Shown piece by piece: positions 33,856 to 45,640 of a DNA stretch of 64,000 bases. Numbering within the stretch: the first letter of the stretch is position 1; every line of letters begins with the position of its first letter. The translations under genes were made by a program, and so were the position numbers. Origin of the DNA: Lentinula raphanica (lineage: Eukaryota > Basidiomycota > Agaricomycetes > Agaricales > Omphalotaceae); contig JANVFP010000019.1 of assembly GCA_027919835.1 (NCBI GenBank), positions 434,001-498,000 of the forward strand, read 5' to 3'. A model generated the notes under the pieces. It saw only the letters and a list, made by a program, of their open reading frames with translations. It had not been told where the DNA came from and ran no database searches.

Positions 33856-35266
33856 ATAGTATCTTGTTCAAATGTTTGCTGCCAAAACTAATTACACCTG
33901 TAATCTGTGCATACCTTGCATATGTGCGTTTCTAGAAAAATTTCCCTTTCCCCAAATGAAGGATGATGCTCGATTTCTCCAGTAGATCTTTCCATTCTTT
34001 CGACCAATCTTTGTGCAATGGCTGAACGATTGCTGACACTCAACGTTGGTCGTTCAAATTCCTTGTACTTCCTTTGCATCTTCATATCTCGTTCGATAAA
34101 CCAACATCATAATAGCCCAATCCAGAATGTCATTCTAATCATTTGCCTCGGGAGAGTAGCCTGGCTAGCCGTCTTGTAGTTCAAGATGAAAAAATCGTTC
34201 TTGAATAAATCGGGAGAGTAATAGTCATATCCCAATCTCATGACAGAGCGTTCCATAGTTGCATCCGTCACTACCTTTGAAAGCCAATCACCCTTTTCAC
34301 TATCAAGTTTATCTCTCTTGAGAGTCTTCTATGGGGCGCACAAAAAAGAAACCACCTTGGATGCTAAATCTCAAGCAGCTACACTGAAAATGTGACGCGG
34401 TGGCAGCAAAAAGGAAATGCTAAGCCACTGGAACTCGTAGCATATGCAGTCCTGCCATAGCAAGCACTTGTATATTCCCTAATTATAAAAGCCAAATCTA
34501 ACATAGAAATCATGCAGAATCGAGTTAGAATCGAAGTAGAAACGGGGGTGTTCAGACTCGTTGATGGACGATTCTGAACCCAATTCTGCAATCAGAATCG
34601 ACTCGCGAAACGGATGCTGAATCGTGCTAGAATCGCCTACTCTGACTAACCCTATTGTTGTCGTTGCTAGGAGGTTTAATGAATATCACTGCTGGACTGG
34701 ACTTAGGTGCTTCGTTGAATCTATTAATGAGTCCGAAAAGCAAGTTCAGTCAGCATACAAAAGTTGCCTACTACTGTCGTGGTCCGACGGTAATTATGCA
34801 GTGAGCTTGGTACTTCTTTTTTGCGAATACTGCTCAATGCTTATGGGGGTCCGTAGGACCGTATACCTCTATAGATGCTGGGCATTTCAAAAAAACTTTT
34901 CACAGAGCATTTCATGAATTCAGAGATTTCCTACAATTTAACTAAACCGACTTGATTGAGGGCTCGAAATTGTGACGAGTTTACTCTTTTTTCGTGAACC
35001 CCTACAGACGGCCAGCCAGACTATCGAAATTGAGCTCGGCTTTGCGGGATCAGGCGGGATCAAATAATCCTTGTTCGCCTAAGTACCTGGAGCTGACAAC
35101 ATCATGATATACGTATCGTTTTTGACGTCCTTCCGGAATATATATTCAGGTTTCGAGGTAAGTATGGAGGAGCAACACCTTCACGTACAATGCAACTTTA
35201 TAACGAGAGTAGTCGAGGGGATTATCTAGTGTCACTATCCCCTTTACCGTCACCAAGACCCCCAGC
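33856..35266. other. Duplicated SET 5' flank with two insertions
   Basis: Sequence homologous to 31764-32290 is split by extra blocks at about 34286-34660 and 34760-35085. The first contains repeated AGAATCGA/TCGACT motifs in both orientations, the second GGGGTCCGTAG-type sequence. Both look like small non-autonomous elements or relics. No gene is supported here. Confidence 0.45.
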
Positions 35267-36768
35267 ATGACTGATCCAGCCTTGGAGGTCATAAAGAAAA
35301 AAGTCGGTCCACATACTATCGTTTTGTCACCGAAATTCCGGCTCATCAGCGCTTAGGCCGACGAAGCGTTTAACAAGAACAACTATGTCGTGGCCCTCTC
35401 GCTTTACACCTTCCTCAGCAACATTGATTCAGACAATGGAATATATCATTTGAATATGTCCTTGACCCATCTTCGACTTCAGAGGTCTGTCTCGCTCGCT
35501 TACTCCTGTTCGATCTATTGAAACAGCCAATCTCTTTGGATACCAGATGGGCAGATGCCTCCAGCGAAGCCACGAAAGCTCTAGAGTTGTGTAAATTGAC
35601 GGTTCATAAAGCCAAAGCCTACTTCAGAAGGTGCCAGGCAAAGAGGGAGTTGCTGGATGAACTCGGCGCATTGGATGGTTTGAAGATCCCGCTGTTCAAT
35701 CAAGCTATACGGGCTAATTCTCTGAACATAGACCTTGAACATTTCGTGTCTTCTGGAGGAGATTTTGGAACTGCCTTGGCTGAAGCATCCAGACTGAGAC
35801 GTGCTTACGATCCCACCAGTAGCGTCGGCGAACTTGCGGACTTGCTTTCCGGAAAACTTCACTTGGCGGACAGTGGCTCCAAGCTGGCCTATGAAATTCG
35901 CCCGACAAAGGACAGAGGTCTGGGTGCTTTCGCAGTGAAACCCCTCCGACGTGGGGACTTCATACTGGAAGAAACTCCCATCTTTCGCATTGACTCGGAA
36001 TCAGATTACATCACTTCGCGCTCACTGGCAGCAAAGTTCGAGCAGCTATCCCCGACAGATCTTTTTCGCTGTCTATCACTCCCGAACGTCTGGCATTCCG
36101 AAATCGATGTTTTTGAAGGAATATATAACACCAATGTATTCGGTCAAAGTCTGTTGCTTGAAGTTTCGAGATTCAACCATTCTTGCTCTCCGAACGCCCG
36201 GTACACCTATCATGAACCATCGAAGAAAGAGCGAATCATCGCTCTGACTGATATTGCTGAAGGGGAGGAGATTAGCATTTCCTACTTGCAAAGCCGAGAC
36301 GTTTATGCGCGTCCATGCTCTGAAAGACAACAAGTCCTTTCGAGTAGATACCGATTCTGCTGCCAGTGCACTGCGTGCGATGATGCGAATTTCGAAAAGA
36401 GTGATCGTCGAAGACGAGAAATTCAGAAGATATGGGAGTCTTTACCAACGGCAATGGGCGGGAGGAAAGCCCTGTTGGCTATAGTGAGGACGATTGTCCT
36501 CATGAAGGAAGATGGCTATTTCGCGGATGCAGGTGAACTCGCCGTAGATGCTGCTGCCATTTGCGCTGGTCATTCTGATTGGGAGTCTTGTGAATATTGG
36601 GCCAAGTTTGCATATGAGAACCGAGTGGCAGAGCTTGGAGATGATCATCCTCTTGCTATATGTGCTCTCCGAACACTTGAAAACCCTCGGAACAGGAAGT
36701 ATCATCCACAGGCAAGTATGGTTCCCAGAAAGTCTTTCAAGGATATACGATTGCCTCAAAGTCTGTAG
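35267..36768 (+). CDS. TPR-SET domain protein, copy 2 (461 aa)
   Basis: Exons 35267-35302, 35357-35484 and 35547-36768 mirror copy 1 exactly. The TPR part, SET motifs (RFNHSCSPNARY, GEEISISYLQSR) and post-SET CQCTAC are intact. The linker between TPR and SET is 18 residues shorter than in copy 1 and more diverged than the SET domain. The near identity from 35885 to 36340 suggests recent duplication or gene conversion. The product ends LPQSL, one residue shorter than LPQNLC in copy 1. Confidence 0.85.
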
Positions 36769-37122
36769 ACTGTGATGAATAGTATGTATCCTGTCTAAAC
36801 AAATGTTCAATGAATTCCCTCTGATTCCCTGAACTGGACCTACTAGGTGAAGTCGGTGAAATTCAATGAGTCCGAAAAGCAAGTCCACCCCCAATTTTGC
36901 CCCGTCCGTATGTAGGTGCTTCTACTAAACTAAGTTGGGGGTGAGGCTGATAACATCATGAAGTACATGAGGCAATGTATCACTCTCGAGGTCCTTCCGG
37001 GATCTACATTTGACTTTCAGGGTATAAAGGTGTAACGTTTTCACGTACACTGCATCCTTATAATGAGAGTGAGTAGTGCGCTTATCCAAAGTCACCGTCC
37101 TCTTCATCGCGAGACCCACAGC

Positions 37123-38657
37123 ATGACTGATCCAGCCTTAGAAGTCATAAAGAAAAAAGTCAGTAGACATGCTATAACTCTGTGTACCGAAATTTCGACT
37201 CATCAGCGATTAGGCCGACGAAGCGTTTAACAAGAACAACTTTGTCGTGGCCCTCTCGCTCTACACCTTCCTCAGCAACAATGATTCAGACAATGGTGTG
37301 TATTATTTGAATATGTCCTTGACCCATCTTCGACTTCAGAGGTTTGTCTCATTCGCTAATTTCTTTTTGATATACTGAACAACTTCAAAACCTCCTTGGA
37401 TGCCAGATGGGAAGATGCCTCCAGCAATGCCACGAAAGCTTTAGAGTTGTGCGAAGCTACGGTTCATAAAGCCAAAGCTTACTTCCGAAGGTGCCAGGCA
37501 AGGAGGGAGTTGCATAATTTATCAGGCGCAAACGAAGGTGCGAGGATTGCGATGTTGACCAAACTGTGGCACGAGCTGATTTTTGAACTTCCGTAGATCT
37601 TGAGGCGTTTACGTCTTTTGGAGGAGATCCAAAAATTGCCTCGGTCGAAGCACAAAAACTAGAACGTGCTCATGATACTACCAACGAACTCGTTCCAGAC
37701 AATGTCGCCGATGTTGCGGACTTTCTTTCTGAGAAACTCAACTTGGGAGGGAGTAGCCTCGATTCGGTCTATGAAATTCGCCCGACAAAGGACAAAGGAC
37801 TGGGTGCTTTCGCAGTGAAACCCCTCCGACGTGGGGACTTTATACTGGAAGAAACGCCCGTCTTTTGCATTGGCTCAGAATCAGATTACATTGGCATCAC
37901 TTCGGGCTCACTGGCAGCAAAGTTCGAGCAGCTATCCCCTACAGATCTTTCTCGCTGCCTATCACTCTCGAATGTCCATTCTGGAATCGACATTTTTACA
38001 GGAATATATAACACCAATGCATTTGGTCAAGGAGGTCTGTTGCTTGAAGCTTCGAGATTCAACCATTCTTGCTCTCCGAATGCGCGGTACACCTACCATG
38101 AACCATCGAAGAAAGAACGAATCATCGCTCTGACTGATATCACTGAAGGGGAGGAAATCTGCGTCTCCTACTTGCAAAGCCGGAACGTCTATGGGAGTCC
38201 ACGTTCTGAAAGGCGCCAAACCCTTTCGAGTAGATTCCAATTCTGCTGCCAGTGCCCTGCATGCGATGATACAAACTTCGAACAGAGCGATCGACGAAGA
38301 GGAGACATCCGGATGATCTGGGAGTCTTTACCTATGACAATGGACGGGAGGAAGGCTCTGATGGCTATAGTGAGGGCGATTGTCCTCATGAGGGAAGATG
38401 GCTATTTTGCGGATGCAGATGACTTTGCCGTTGATGCTGCTGCCCTTTGTGCTTTATGTTCTGATTGGGAGTCTTGCGTATATTGGGCCAAGTTTGCATA
38501 CGAGAATCGAGCGGCAGAGTTTGGAGATGATCATCCTCATGCTATACGTGCTCGACAAACACTCGAGAATCCTCGAAGCAGGAAGTATCATACTCAGGCA
38601 GGTATGGGTCCCAGAAAGTCTTTCATGGATATACGATTGCCTCAAAACTTGTGTTGA
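37123..38657 (+). pseudogene. TPR-SET domain gene, copy 3 (frameshift and nonsense)
   Basis: Exons 37123-37158, 37214-37341 and 37407-38657 align with copies 1 and 2. In the third exon one base is missing at about 37557-37560 (copy 1 has TTCAACCAA, here TTGACCAA), and the resumed frame meets TGA at 37584-37586. The first frame ends at about 37596. From 37743 the SET region is open to the normal end, with RFNHSCSPNARY and CQCPAC kept. It is a broken paralogue, though a shortened protein lacking the TPR part could still be made from an internal Met. Confidence 0.8.
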
Positions 38658-39042
38658 ATATGTAATATCTTGTACAAACGTTTGCTGAAACCGTCGATGG
38701 ACACCTGTAATCTGTACATACAGACTTGTTTATGTGATCTTTGTGTAGTGGTCGGACAATTTCTGTCATCCAACGTCGGTCGTTCAAGTTCTTTTCCGGG
38801 AGTGAGAGAAGAAAATAGTCAGGTGTTTCGTATTTCAACACGCGACATAGTTTGGGTGGTGAAAGGCGAGTGGAGAAATTCAGCAAAAGTACATACAGGA
38901 AGATAATCACTACACACGACCGACACGAGTAAGGAAACAACAAACGATATAGACATGCAAAACGAGCTTTCGACCGGCAATTGGAATGCCAGGATGCTAT
39001 CAAACATTGCCTACTCAACCAGACCCGATGGAACGAGAGAGT

Positions 39043-40119
39043 TCACTCTGTTGGAGAACGGTTCGGCACTTCATTCAGCACGACAATACTGGGCCTTGGT
39101 TGAGAGACTGATGAAGCACTACGTCTGGGTAGAGGACGAATCAATCTGGGCGCTTTCATCTTTCCGTTGGAGCCAATGGAGTTGGTTGATTGACTAGTGG
39201 ACGAGGAGGAACGAGAGAGAAGGCTAGAAGGAATGCAAGAGGAAAGGATCTCTTCTGAGTCCAATTCGGATTCGGGATCTGAATCGTCGGAACCCGAGTC
39301 AGAATTTGAGCTTGTCAAGGAAGACATCGACGACGACGGAGAAGACGAAGAAGACGAGAATGAGGAATCCGTCATCTCAGTGTCTTGGTCTTCTGAGGAT
39401 GCTCCTTGTGGATTCACATCGTAGACTCCAAGACCGAGATTCTAGTGTGGCGCAATGGTAATACGACAAAAACGAGCATGTTCCAGGAAAGAGGGAAAAT
39501 CACAAGGATAGAAGTGCATAAGAGCGAGTTCCGCGTACATTGAGAGCAAGACACGTACCATTTCAATGTATCGCTCCGAATTCTCAAGCTGTTCCATGTC
39601 AACGCTTTGTGGGTCTGTTTCCACACGCTGATTCAAAATCGCGTTGGAAGCTTCTATCTGCGGCAAGAAATTTTGAACACGAGAGAGTACTAATGACATA
39701 TGCTTATTAAAGCAAATTAGAGGTCATTGTAAAAGAGAGCAACGCACGCTCAGAGGGTGGCTCCACAGCCCAAGTCTTGCGTTCTCCTGAATCAAACTGG
39801 TAGCTTGGAATTGCCGATACGGAAGGTTCGGAGGGCGATGATGAATTGGAATTGAGCTTCTTGAAGAGAGATTCTGTGTGAAGGTGGTGAGCAGACGACG
39901 AGTGGCATCACAGCAAATACATTTTTCCATTGATGAGAGAAGTGTTCTTTGTTACTTACGAAGTCTTCCCGCTCTCATATCTTCATCTTCTACTTCGAGA
40001 AATTCTACTCTTTCATTATGCGACTTCCTGTCCGAATGAACAGCAGGCTTTTCAGAGTCCCCCCTCTCCGCATTCGAGTTCGAAGGAGCGAGACCAATGG
40101 GTGGTGTTTCATTGTTCAT
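39043..40119 (-). CDS. NOPCHAP1: NOPCHAP1-like nucleolar protein chaperone (271 aa)
   Basis: Exons 40119-39960, 39873-39748, 39689-39559 and 39441-39043 give 271 aa. The core matches the DUF4598/NOPCHAP1 family: LFKKLNSN, LLSRVQNFLPQIEASNAIL, and SERYIEM joined across an intron to NLGLGVYD. The remainder is an acidic Ser-rich tail (residues about 150-210) and a basic end with RPLPRRS. In animals this protein helps assemble box C/D snoRNPs with the R2TP complex; a similar role is inferred. The third exon acceptor at 39690 was chosen because it restores LLSRVQ. Confidence 0.82.
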
Positions 40120-40253
40120 TATCACTAAATGCAGAGAAGAGCAAAGAAGGAAGATATAGTCTCAGAGAGATGACAGGAGATGCAGCCAACCTGATACCCA
40201 GAAACTCGAAGTCAATGAAGGTTCAAGGCACATGAATGAAAGAGATTGAGTTT

Positions 40254-40560
40254 CTAAGCGCCCATGACTCCTGGAAAATTACCTAAGCGCCCGCCGGAGA
40301 CTGGTTCTTGAAGTTGGTTTCTCAATGGTTTTCTTTGCTTTATCTCTTCCTGATCTCTTCTAACTCTCTCTCTCCCCTCTCCAAATTCCGACCGTACCCT
40401 TCTGGCTTCGTCCGCCTCACCAGTTGCAGAGCCTAGCAGAGGCCTCGCCTCTAATGAGGAAATTGGAGTCCGCATGAACATGTGCACACTGTGGACCTGT
40501 TGTGGACCCCTCCATTTACAGAGTTTTCACATCACTCATCCGCCAGGATGCTATATTCAG
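40254..40560. repeat. P450 5' flank, duplicated at 44933-45240
   Basis: GCGCCCATGACT followed by a pyrimidine-rich stretch and CCAAATTC recurs at 44933 with the same order of landmarks. It marks the left edge of the P450 tandem duplication. No gene is supported between 40120 and 40971. Confidence 0.6.
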
Positions 40561-40910
40561 GGTGTGTGTATCCACTGTATATCCCAGATCCCGGCTCAAG
40601 AATGTCTTTGAAGCCTCCCGCCGAGGGCTTGACCTGACTCGTCTGTAGCAGGCTTCTGTAACCTTTGTAGGCTCAAAGAGAAATTTCTATGTTCAAATGA
40701 CCTCGGGAGAACGCGCACCTATTCACCTTCCTTTGAATATATTCCCTTATCACTTTCAACCCCAGTCCATGTCAACGGTAGCAGACGGAAGCTGGTCAGT
40801 TGTGAGTTCCTGTGAGTTCCCATGGAACATCCCAATTAATTTTTGCAGTTTATGTTCATTCGATTATATTCTGTGCTTCATGTCATAATACGATCAGATG
40901 CGGAGGAAGT

Positions 40911-40919
40911 AAGCTATAA
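40911..40919 (+). promoter_or_regulatory. TATA-like box of P450 copy 1
   Basis: GCTATAAAGG lies about 60 bp before the start codon. The equivalent GATATAAAGG lies about 100 bp before copy 2, with shared sequence (ATTATATTC, TGCTTCATGTCATAAT, GACCTTCTCCTT) around both. Confidence 0.5.
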
Positions 40920-40971
40920 AGGAAAACTCAAAACATATGGTTCTACAGGTCCTTCTCCTTAGCCATCACTA

Positions 40972-43747
40972 ATGGATGTGCCTACTATAACACACATTCA
41001 GCTCTTGGGAGCCGCGGCAGTGTTCGGGCTTCTGTTGTGGCAGCTAACACGCAGAAAGCTCAATGCTTCATTGGACAATGTCGCTGGTCCTGATTCCACC
41101 TCCTGGGTTACAGGTATAGACATACAAGAACAACCACTCATCGGCAGATTGACATAAACCCTCAGGAAACTTCAAACAGCTTTTCAATCCTAACGCTTGG
41201 GATTTTCATGAATTCCTTGGAAAGAAATGTGAGTAACTCAATGGCGATTGACGCAACGTCGTCCTATAACATCTGTTAGATGGCAGTATGGCACGCTTAC
41301 ATGGCCCGTTCGGGGTACGTAGCATCTTCGTCACTAGAATGCGAATTTTTTCTCAGGCCGGTGTTTAGACGACTTCACTCTATACCTTCGATGCGAAAGC
41401 AATGCACACCATCTTAGTCAAGGTACATTCGTCATTATGCGCCGACTCGTCCCGCTACTCGAGTTTGATTCAACATCTTCTAGGATCAGGATGTATTTGA
41501 AGAAAGTGACGGCTTCATAGAGTTCGTGCGGGATCGAAATTGATGAATATGGCTTGACTCAATCCGGACTCTTTTCATAGAAGCAACCTCCTTATCTTTG
41601 GAGACGGCCTGCTAGGAAGCTTAGGTTCGTCGAGGCCTCGTCTATGATATGAACACCACTTAATGGCTCACTATTCAAAGGACACCGACACCGCAAACAG
41701 CGCAAAATGCTGAACCCCGTCTTTTCCGCGGCTCATATGCGAGAGATGAGTACGTGAACGGCCCGTTTGCTTTTCCAAGTTGGCAAAAAATAATTCTTTG
41801 CGGTAGTCCCAACATTCCTTCACGTCAGCCATCAAGTAAGTTGACGCACGCTTCAACTTGTAGGTACCCTTCTGACTTTCAAGTTGCATTTAGCTGGAGA
41901 GCGCGCTCAAGGCTAAGTTGCGAAAGGGTCCCGCAACTCAAGAGGTATCTCGACACTGAAAATGGATGGTACTCTGGTAAGACTGACTCTACATAGGTTG
42001 ACATCCTCTCCTGGATGGGTCGCACTGCTTTGGAAATAATGGGCCAGGCCGGCTTAGGCTATTCATTCGACCCCCTTACCGACGAAGAGACCGCTCATCC
42101 GTACAGTAGAGTGATCAAAGAATTACTGTAGGTGCACCTTCATCATTCCCATCGTCTCGTGCGGCTCATGTAAGTCTGCAGTCCTGTCCTTACTCGTCTG
42201 CAGTTCTGGCGCATGAATATACTTCCCCATGTTTCCCGGATCGGTACTGCGAGTTTCCGTCGTTTCATCGTTAACATTCTTCCTTGGGAAAATCTGCACC
42301 ACCTCCGCGACATGATTGATTACATGCACCTCATAGCAGAAGATATATATCGGAACAAGAAACGGGCATTTGAGATAGGTGACGAAGCTGTTGCTCAGCA
42401 GATAGGAAGAGGAAAAGATCTTATCAGTATCCTCAGTAAGCTTTTCAGAGCTCGCTTCTATGACTTCAGTTTGAATGTTTCTTTCAGTGAAGGAGAACAT
42501 GAAAGCTTCGAAGGAAGATCGCCTACAAGATGTTGAAGTTATAGGCCAGGTACTGTCATGATATGCTTCTTTATGCTACTACTCCTCACTCAAAACACTT
42601 CGATTTACAGATGAAGTGATAAGCCATCTCAAAGGTTTTATCTATCGCGTGACTAACGAAATTCATACGCAGCACGTTGATCTTTGCTGCAATGGACACG
42701 ACTTCAGTAAGCCAATCCTTCATGATTTGCACTTGATTGATGACTGATGTTTGACTGTAGAGTGCGATGGCTCGCCTCCTTCATCTTCTTTCTCGACATC
42801 CGGAGGTACAGGACAAACTTAGGCAAGAGCTCGTCGAAGCCAGAACCCAAAATGGCGGCAATGACCTAACCTATAAGGAACTCACCGAACTATCATACCT
42901 TGATGCTGTCTGCCGAGAGACTCTTCGTCTGTGAGTCTTCTAAAAGTGCTTGACCATCGTGATCCTCAGCTTTACTTCTTAAAGATATGCCCCAGCCTCG
43001 ATTGTCTCCCGAATGTGAGATTCATCAGTCTCCTTGAACAAACTACGCTTTTCTCAGATCCGGATTAACATAGTGCACGCAAGGACGCAGTCATACCCCT
43101 CCATAAACCGATCGTCGGGACAGACGGTACCGAGATACATGAGATAGCTGTCCCAAAGGGAACAACCATCTTTGTATCCATCTACAATTCCAACAGGAAC
43201 CCCGATTTGTGGGGCAAAGGTATCTAACTGTCTCCTTGTATTTCCCCGGAGATATACGCCCTGATGTGCTTCAGATGCAAACGAGTGGAAGCCTGAACGA
43301 TGGCTCTCTGACCTTCCCGACGAACTAGCTGATGCCCGTATTCCTGGAGTATATTCTCATCTGTGAGCCCCTTCGACGTCTCGGTCGTGAGTATCAGATC
43401 TAAGCTCCTATCTTAGGATGACATTTATTGGAGGAGGACGCTCCTGCATGTGCGTATATTTCGCTTGGCCTGTTCCATGTCCACTAATATCAACACTGGC
43501 ATGTCTGACAGTGGTTTCAAGTTTTCTCAATTGGAAATGAGTAAGTTCACTTCAATGGTTAGAATGACTGCATGCAACAACTCATGGTCTCAAAGAGGTC
43601 GTCATATCCACTTTGGTGGAAACACTCAAGTTCTTGACTTCGGATAAAGACTCTCAGATCTACTGGCAAATGAACGGCGTCACCGCGCCCGTCGTTGGTA
43701 AAGACCTCCATCCACAACTCCCAATCAATATCAGTCTGGTGAACTAG
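40972..43747 (+). CDS. Cytochrome P450, copy 1 (~545 aa)
   Basis: I resolve about 21 exons from homology to copy 2. An N-terminal membrane anchor is present (LLGAAAVFGLLLWQL). Conserved parts include HRKQRKMLNPVFS (C helix region), the I-helix AAMDTTSSAMARLL, ExxR in CRETLRL, EWKPERW, and the heme loop FIGGGRSCIGFKF with its thiolate Cys, split by an intron after the Cys codon. The frame is intact throughout. P450s of this sort in basidiomycetes are endoplasmic-reticulum monooxygenases; the substrate is unknown. Between I-helix exons there is a 5-nt exon (ATGAA), conserved in copy 2. The gene lies in tandem with copy 2. Confidence 0.88.
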
Positions 43748-44036
43748 ATGAGCTGACGCAGCGCCAAACGGATTTTTGTGTCGTCAAATTCAAATCAGTC
43801 TCTAGCTAGTAGATCACAACGTTCCGAATAAACTTGAGATAGTGGGCCATTGCTAACGCATGGCATATACGAGTCCGAATAATTTCAAGAAGATAGTTTA
43901 TATATAATACAAGTTACTCTAGCAGAGGAACATACATTGAGATCAATATTATGCAAAGAACTCCGTTCTAAGACTGGATTACCGCTGTAAGGCAGGTGGG
44001 CGAGAAGACAGTTATCGACATAGGGAATAGGATTTT

Positions 44037-44397
44037 TACACCAAAACATGAGGCGCCGATGATGCAACCTGTCGAGGTTGTTGGATGAGAATGGGTACAT
44101 CGGACTGGTGAACAGGACGGATCCCGGATTAGTATACGGCGACGAGAACGTGGTTTACTATGGGAAGGAAAAAACCGAAGCGGATGGGGTGAAAAGGTGA
44201 GAAAGATATTGAGGTGACATAAACAAAGGACTCACAGCGTATACTAGGTTTATCAACATTTCCCCACAGAAGTTTCATGTAGGTGATATTGTGGACGTTG
44301 GATTTAGCGTAATGGGAATAGGGAAAGGGAGAGAAACAAAGGCGCGGTTGATTTTGAGGAACATGACGCTCCTCGATGCGAACCATACACAGGTACG
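44037..44397 (+). pseudogene. Relic of an unrecognised two-exon domain (GDIVDVGFSV type)
   Basis: Two blocks splice in frame: one ending at 44196 (LVYGDENVVYYGKEKTEAD, then GVKR) and one from 44247 to 44392 (FINISPQKFHVGDIVDVGFS, then LILRNMTLLDANHTQ). The sequence reads like an internal part of a protein. No start, upstream exon or stop context is clear, and the piece sits alone between the P450 copies. I have the impression that similar pieces are scattered in other basidiomycetes, but cannot verify it. Confidence 0.4.
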
Positions 44398-44932
44398 CAG
44401 AAGCTGTCAGCTGATGTGGCAAGAAAGACTGACAAAACTTTGGTTAGGCTTGGTTAAAAGTAAAAGCAAGGAGTCAAATAAGGATAGGGAATGTGGGGTT
44501 GGTGCTTACGATGAGAAAGAGGCCGGGACAAGAAGGAGATGAGGAGGAGACGCAAAAGAAGATGACGCGGATGAATATTCAGGAGACCGGTATGGCGTAG
44601 AAGGTCACAAGAAGATGACGCGGAGAATGAAGAGGAGACCAGTATAGCGTAGAAGAAGGTAGAAGATCGCGAGTGTAACAGAATTGATGAAGGAGGGAAA
44701 AGATGTACGTTGATCAGCGTCTATCAGCGTTGATGGCAAATGTGACATGTGACGAAACAACAAGGTCACAATAGGAGAACAATGAAATCGTAAACTTTGT
44801 GACATTTACTTGATTTAGAAACGAGAATCGCCTTTTACGATACATGAAAGCAAGGATAGAGACGATTCCTCATTACATTCGGACTCGTAACAGTCTCCAG
44901 ATACGTGCAATACCTCTGAAATTGCTACTAGG

Positions 44933-45240
44933 CGCCCATGACTTTGAAATTTAAACTCGCTCAAGCGCCCAGACTCTATCCTTCACTCTTACCTTTCCAA
45001 ATTCTGATTGTTCCGTTCTGGTTGAGTCTGTCTCAGCCAGTGAGCCAGACTCTGAAAGAGGCTCTCGGAGGCTCTCAACTTTCGAGCGCTGGTGCACTGG
45101 TGGCTCGTGGGAGCAGGGCCTTGAGGCAGCGGACCCTGGTGCACGGTGGACCGTGCCTCAAATATGGATATCGGAGTCCGCTGAATGGTATGTGTAGACC
45201 CATTCCTTTCCCGAATCTTCGCATCACTTCGAGTGCAGCT
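44933..45240. repeat. Second copy of the P450 5' flank
   Basis: Homologous to 40254-40560. The 43748-44932 stretch before it otherwise contains only the relic at 44037 and purine-rich GAAGA(T/C)GACGCGGA repeats near 44560-44640. Confidence 0.6.
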
Positions 45241-45640
45241 CAATGATTTGGGCGAGTCTCTCGTAGTCTCTTATACTGATGAGCCGCGTAGCCTTTTCGA
45301 GAGACCATCATGCACAAGTGACCCAGGTGGCAGGAAGTAGTTAGTAAAATACAATGAGCGCTATCATCACTGCTAATCCTAACGCTAGTCTACGTCAAGT
45401 TGTCAACGATAATACTAGGTGAGTTGTAGTTGAGTCAAGTTGAGTCTCCATGGAGCGTTGATTTAATATTTGCCTTTTTTCCTATTCATACGATTATATT
45501 CCATGCTTCATGTCATAATTCCAGACTACCGAGCAAGGAAGATATAAAGGGAACACAGAAGATATCATCCCACTTACAGGACCTTCTCCTTGGCTACTCC
45601 TTGGCTGACACTTGTCACCAGCTAGTCAAGAGTATCGGCT

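Noticed and set aside
39559..39702. Acceptor TAATAAG for the third NOPCHAP1 exon
   Set aside because: It breaks the frame; the next acceptor GTCATTAG restores LLSRVQNFLPQIE exactly.
42995..43090. Apparent stop codons (TAA, TAG) before ARKDAVIPLHKP in P450 copy 1
   Set aside because: They fall inside an intron when the acceptor ACATAG is used. Copy 2 splices the same way with ATCATAG, so the gene is intact.
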